From positions 1 to 15,742 of the forward strand of contig JAFNAU010000048.1 of assembly GCA_017860335.1 (NCBI GenBank): a DNA stretch of 15,742 nucleotides, read 5' to 3'. Positions 13,172 through 15,742 of this stretch are shown piece by piece. A program made the translations under genes and the position numbers. The notes beneath the pieces were generated by a model, which saw only the letters and a program-made list of their open reading frames with translations, did no database searches and had not been told where the DNA came from. Numbering within the stretch: position 1 is the stretch's first letter; each line of letters opens with the position of its first letter. Source of the DNA: Bacteroidota bacterium. GTDB lineage: Bacteria; Bacteroidota; Bacteroidia; Bacteroidales; Paludibacteraceae.

Positions 13172-14512
13172 ATGAAAAAGTTATTTGAAACTTTACAAAA
13201 TATCTGGAGAATTGAAGATCTTCGAAACCGACTGACTACAACATTATTATTTGTGTTAGTTTATCGTTTCGGATCTTACATTGTGATCCCGGGTGTTGAT
13301 GCCACAGCTCTAGCTGCCTTGAAACATCAGACAAGTGGTGGCATTATGGCATTGCTGGATATGTTCTCAGGTGGCGCATTTCAAAATGCTTCCATATTTG
13401 CTTTGGGTATCATGCCCTATATCTCTGCATCTATCGTTATTCAGTTGTTGACAATTGCTGTACCAAAATTTCAGAAATTGCAGCACGAAGGCGAAAGTGG
13501 ACGTACTAAAATGAACCAATATACTCGTTACCTTACTGTACTTATTCTTGCACTGCAGGGGCCATCCTATATGGCTAACCTCAGTGTACAGGTTCGTCAG
13601 GCTGGTTCAATGTTACCAAGTAGCATTTTATTCATCGCCACCTCTACCATAATTCTTATGGCTGGCAGTATGTTTGTAATGTGGCTGGGTGAAAGAATTA
13701 CAGATAAAGGTATTGGAAACGGAATATCTTTCATAATTATGATAGGTATCATTTCACGCCTGCCGGGAGCAATAATTCAGGAGTTCTCATCACGCCTGTT
13801 CTCTGGTGGTGGTGGTCTTATCATGTTCCTGTTCGAAATTGTAGTGCTAATATTTGTTATTGCATTTGCAATTTTGCTTGTTCAGGGCACACGTAAAATT
13901 CCTGTACAATATGCCAAAAGAGTTGTTGGAAACAAACAATATGGAGGAGTACGTCAGTATATACCTTTGAAGGTTAATGCTGCCGGTGTAATGCCAATCA
14001 TTTTTGCTCAGGCAATTATGTTTATTCCATTAGCGATTGCGGGGTATTCAAGCTCTGAAAGTGTACAGGGTTTTTTCCATTCATTTACAAGGTACACAAG
14101 TTTCTGGTATAATTTTATATTTGCGATTTTAATCATTGCATTTACTTATTTTTATACTGCAATAACGATCAACCCTACACAGATGGCTGAAGATATGAAA
14201 CGTAATAACGGTTTCATTCCTGGAATTAAACCCGGAAAGCGTACAGCAGAATATCTTGACTTAATCATGTCACGTATTACATTGCCGGGATCAATATTAT
14301 TGGCAATAATTGCCATTCTTCCAGCATTTGCATCTATGATTGGCATAAGTCAACAGTTTGCCCAATTCTTCGGCGGAACTTCGTTATTGATTCTTGTAGG
14401 AGTTGTACTGGATACATTACAACAGGTAGAAAGCCATTTGTTAATGCGTCATTATGACGGATTACTCAAATCGGGCCGTATAAAAGGACGTACAGGTGCG
14501 TCAGCATATTAA
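13172..14512 (+). CDS. secY: Protein translocase channel subunit SecY
   Basis: SecY forms the membrane channel of the Sec translocon, which exports unfolded proteins with SecA or inserts membrane proteins co-translationally. From the ATG at 13172 it has 446 residues and about ten hydrophobic membrane spans, the first near 21-38 and the last near 402-415. Recognisable regions are the plug segment after span 1 (about 60-75, LLDMFSGGAFQNAS), GERITDKGIGNGIS (173-186) and the cytosolic loop GTRKIPVQYAKRVVGNKQYG (239-258), which carries the conserved Arg/Lys used in SecA and ribosome contact. An in-frame start at 13127 overlaps rplO and would add 15 residues; it was rejected. map follows after 12 nt. 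Confidence 0.97.
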   Translation: MKKLFETLQNIWRIEDLRNRLTTTLLFVLVYRFGSYIVIPGVDATALAALKHQTSGGIMALLDMFSGGAFQNASIFALGIMPYISASIVIQLLTIAVPKFQKLQHEGESGRTKMNQYTRYLTVLILALQGPSYMANLSVQVRQAGSMLPSSILFIATSTIILMAGSMFVMWLGERITDKGIGNGISFIIMIGIISRLPGAIIQEFSSRLFSGGGGLIMFLFEIVVLIFVIAFAILLVQGTRKIPVQYAKRVVGNKQYGGVRQYIPLKVNAAGVMPIIFAQAIMFIPLAIAGYSSSESVQGFFHSFTRYTSFWYNFIFAILIIAFTYFYTAITINPTQMAEDMKRNNGFIPGIKPGKRTAEYLDLIMSRITLPGSILLAIIAILPAFASMIGISQQFAQFFGGTSLLILVGVVLDTLQQVESHLLMRHYDGLLKSGRIKGRTGASAY

Positions 14513-14524
14513 AAATTTAGACTA

Positions 14525-15310
14525 ATGATATTTCTTAAGACTGATGAAGAAATAGAATTACTGAGACATTGCAATCAGATTGTTGCCAAAACGTTGGCAG
14601 AAATGGCAAAGTTGATCAAACCAGGTATTACAACCCTGGAGTTGGATAAAAGGGCAGAAGAATTTATCAGAGATAACGGGGGAGTACCTAATTTCCTTGG
14701 ATATTCCGGATACCCGAATTCTATTTGTGCATCAGTAAATGAACAGGTCGTACATGGTATCCCATCAGCAAAAGTAATTTTGAAGGAAGGTGATATTATA
14801 TCTATAGATTGTGGTGTACTTAAAAATGGATTTAACGGAGACTCAGCCTACACCTTTTGTGTAGGTGAAGTCGATCCGGAAATTGTGAATTTATTACGTA
14901 CCACAAAAGAATCTCTTTACAAAGGTATCGAGCAAGCCTGTGAGGGCAAAAGACTGGGCGATATAGGAAATGCAATTCAAACGTATTGTGAAGATAGAGG
15001 TTACTCTGTAGTCCGCGAAATGGTCGGACACGGAGTGGGACGCAAACTTCACGAAGCACCCGAGGTCCCAAATTACGGTAAGAAAGGTAATGGTATAATG
15101 CTTAAATCAGGAATGACCATAGCCATTGAACCGATGATTAATCTAGGAAGTCGCAATCTGGTGTTTGAAAAAGACGGATGGACAACACGCACAGCCGATC
15201 GTAAACCATCTGCTCATTTTGAGCACTCAGTGGCAGTCAGACATGGTAAAGCAGATATACTTTCAAGTTTTGAATATATTGAACAAGTTTTAGGAGAAAG
15301 GGAATTTTAA
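14525..15310 (+). CDS. map: Methionine aminopeptidase, type I
   Basis: This enzyme removes the initiator methionine from nascent proteins when the second residue is small. The 261-residue protein has the pita-bread fold of M24A peptidases. The five metal ligands are visible: Asp95 (SIDCG), Asp106 (GFNGDSAYTF), His169 (GHGVGRKLHE), Glu202 (IAIEPM) and Glu233 (FEHSVAV). The substrate-contacting His78 is in VHGIP. No N-terminal extension or zinc-finger domain is present, so it is a type Ia-like cytosolic enzyme. Its place between secY and infA is standard and links processing of new chains to the translation operon. Confidence 0.97.
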   Translation: MIFLKTDEEIELLRHCNQIVAKTLAEMAKLIKPGITTLELDKRAEEFIRDNGGVPNFLGYSGYPNSICASVNEQVVHGIPSAKVILKEGDIISIDCGVLKNGFNGDSAYTFCVGEVDPEIVNLLRTTKESLYKGIEQACEGKRLGDIGNAIQTYCEDRGYSVVREMVGHGVGRKLHEAPEVPNYGKKGNGIMLKSGMTIAIEPMINLGSRNLVFEKDGWTTRTADRKPSAHFEHSVAVRHGKADILSSFEYIEQVLGEREF

Positions 15311-15314
15311 TTTT

Positions 15315-15533
15315 ATGGCAAAACAAACAGCAATAGAGCAAGACGGAACGATAATTGAAGCATTATCAAATGCAATGTTTCGGGTAGAACTGGAAAACGG
15401 TCACGTGATTACTGCTCATATATCCGGAAAAATGCGAATGCATTATATAAAAATTCTGCCAGGCGATAAAGTCAAAGTTGAAATGTCACCCTACGATTTG
15501 TCCAAAGGAAGAATTTCATTCAGATACAAATAA
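15315..15533 (+). CDS. infA: Translation initiation factor IF-1
   Basis: IF-1 binds the A site of the 30S subunit and assists IF-2 and IF-3 in initiation. The 72-residue protein is a single S1-type OB-fold, with MAKQTAIEQDGTIIEALSNA at the start, GHVITAHISGKMRMHYIKIL (about 29-48) and GDKVKVEMSPYDLSKGRISF (about 50-69). Length and motifs are normal. It starts 4 nt after the map stop, and rpmJ follows after 12 nt. Confidence 0.97.
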   Translation: MAKQTAIEQDGTIIEALSNAMFRVELENGHVITAHISGKMRMHYIKILPGDKVKVEMSPYDLSKGRISFRYK

Positions 15534-15545
15534 AAAACATTTCAT

Positions 15546-15662
15546 ATGAAAGTAAGAGCATCAATTAAAAGACGCACTCCCGATTGCAAAATTGTAAGGA
15601 GATTTGGTCGTCTCTATGTTATCAACAAAAAAAATCCTAAGTATAAACAACGTCAAGGATAA
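15546..15662 (+). CDS. rpmJ: 50S ribosomal protein L36, zinc-free type
   Basis: L36 is the smallest 50S protein and stabilises 23S rRNA near the L16 region. The 38-residue frame begins MKVRASIKRRTPDCKIVRRF and ends YKQRQG, the classic L36 terminus. The zinc-binding form has Cys at 11, 14 and 27 and His at 33; here these are Thr11, Cys14, Asn27 and Tyr33, so zinc cannot be held in the normal way. This is typical of the Bacteroidota version. It precedes rpsM by 27 nt, as in most bacteria. Confidence 0.95.
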   Translation: MKVRASIKRRTPDCKIVRRFGRLYVINKKNPKYKQRQG

Positions 15663-15689
15663 TTATTTATTTTTGCAAAAAATTAGTTT

Positions 15690-15742
15690 ATGGCTATAAG
15701 AATTGTCGGAGTAGATTTACCCCAAAACAAAAGAGGGGAAGT
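15690..15742 (+). CDS. rpsM: 30S ribosomal protein S13 (5' end, partial)
   Basis: The ATG at 15690 opens MAIRIVGVDLPQNKRGE, the standard S13 N-terminus, and the frame runs off the end of the window after 17 full codons. S13 is a 30S head protein that contacts S19 and forms bridges to L5. This would be the start of the alpha block (rpsM, rpsK, rpsD, rpoA, rplQ), which is not visible. Confidence 0.93.
   Translation, partial: MAIRIVGVDLPQNKRGE

Noticed and set aside
15668..15675. TATTTTTG, a TAnnTTTG-like element before rpsM
   Set aside because: There is no TTG element at the proper distance upstream, and AT-rich gaps give this pattern by chance.
1..15742. A new defence, mobile or biosynthetic system hidden in the cluster
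   Set aside because: Every substantial plus-strand frame is a known translation or secretion gene. No CRISPR array, transposase, toxin-antitoxin pair or tRNA was seen.

Overview
This window is the str-S10-spc ribosomal-protein supercluster of a Bacteroidota bacterium, most likely Bacteroidales. It runs from the end of an unrelated gene into the first codons of rpsM. The assignment rests on four things: the protein sequences (EF-G, S12, L4, L2 and L5 recall Bacteroides-type sequences), the order fusA-rpsJ with no tuf between them, the zinc-free forms of S14 and L36, and a Bacteroidota-type promoter (TTG, 19 nt, TAnnTTTG) ahead of rpsL. The sequence is moderately AT-rich. Most starts have A-rich leaders rather than Shine-Dalgarno sites.

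Layout. Positions 1-141 hold the last 46 codons of an unrecognised gene; it is not rpoC. Positions 142-572 are non-coding, with an imperfect palindrome, a possible decayed minus-strand frame, and the rpsL promoter at 476-506. The str block is rpsL, rpsG, fusA (573-3827). The S10 block is rpsJ, rplC, rplD, rplW, rplB, rpsS, rplV, rpsC, rplP, rpmC, rpsQ (3953-9029). The spc block is rplN, rplX, rplE, rpsN, rpsH, rplF, rplR, rpsE, rpmD, rplO, secY, map, infA, rpmJ (9035-15662), followed by partial rpsM from 15690. All complete genes are on the plus strand, mostly 2-50 nt apart, consistent with long co-transcription. The products are ribosomal proteins, the translocation GTPase EF-G, initiation factor IF-1, the SecY channel and methionine aminopeptidase, so the locus couples ribosome assembly, translation and nascent-chain processing or export.

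I found no new defence, mobile or metabolic system. The real anomalies are three lesions in otherwise essential genes within about 1.8 kb. The last residues of rpsJ are replaced by an unrelated tail, next to an inverted repeat and a heptamer repeat. rplC lacks about 46 nt and is out of frame. rplB lacks about 134 nt and is out of frame. Every other complete gene looks intact. A local assembly or consensus fault is the simplest explanation, but real deletions with second copies elsewhere cannot be excluded from this sequence. Lesser points of interest are structured leaders before rpsG and rpsH, a 12-bp hairpin after fusA, and two strong Shine-Dalgarno sites (rplW, rplF).
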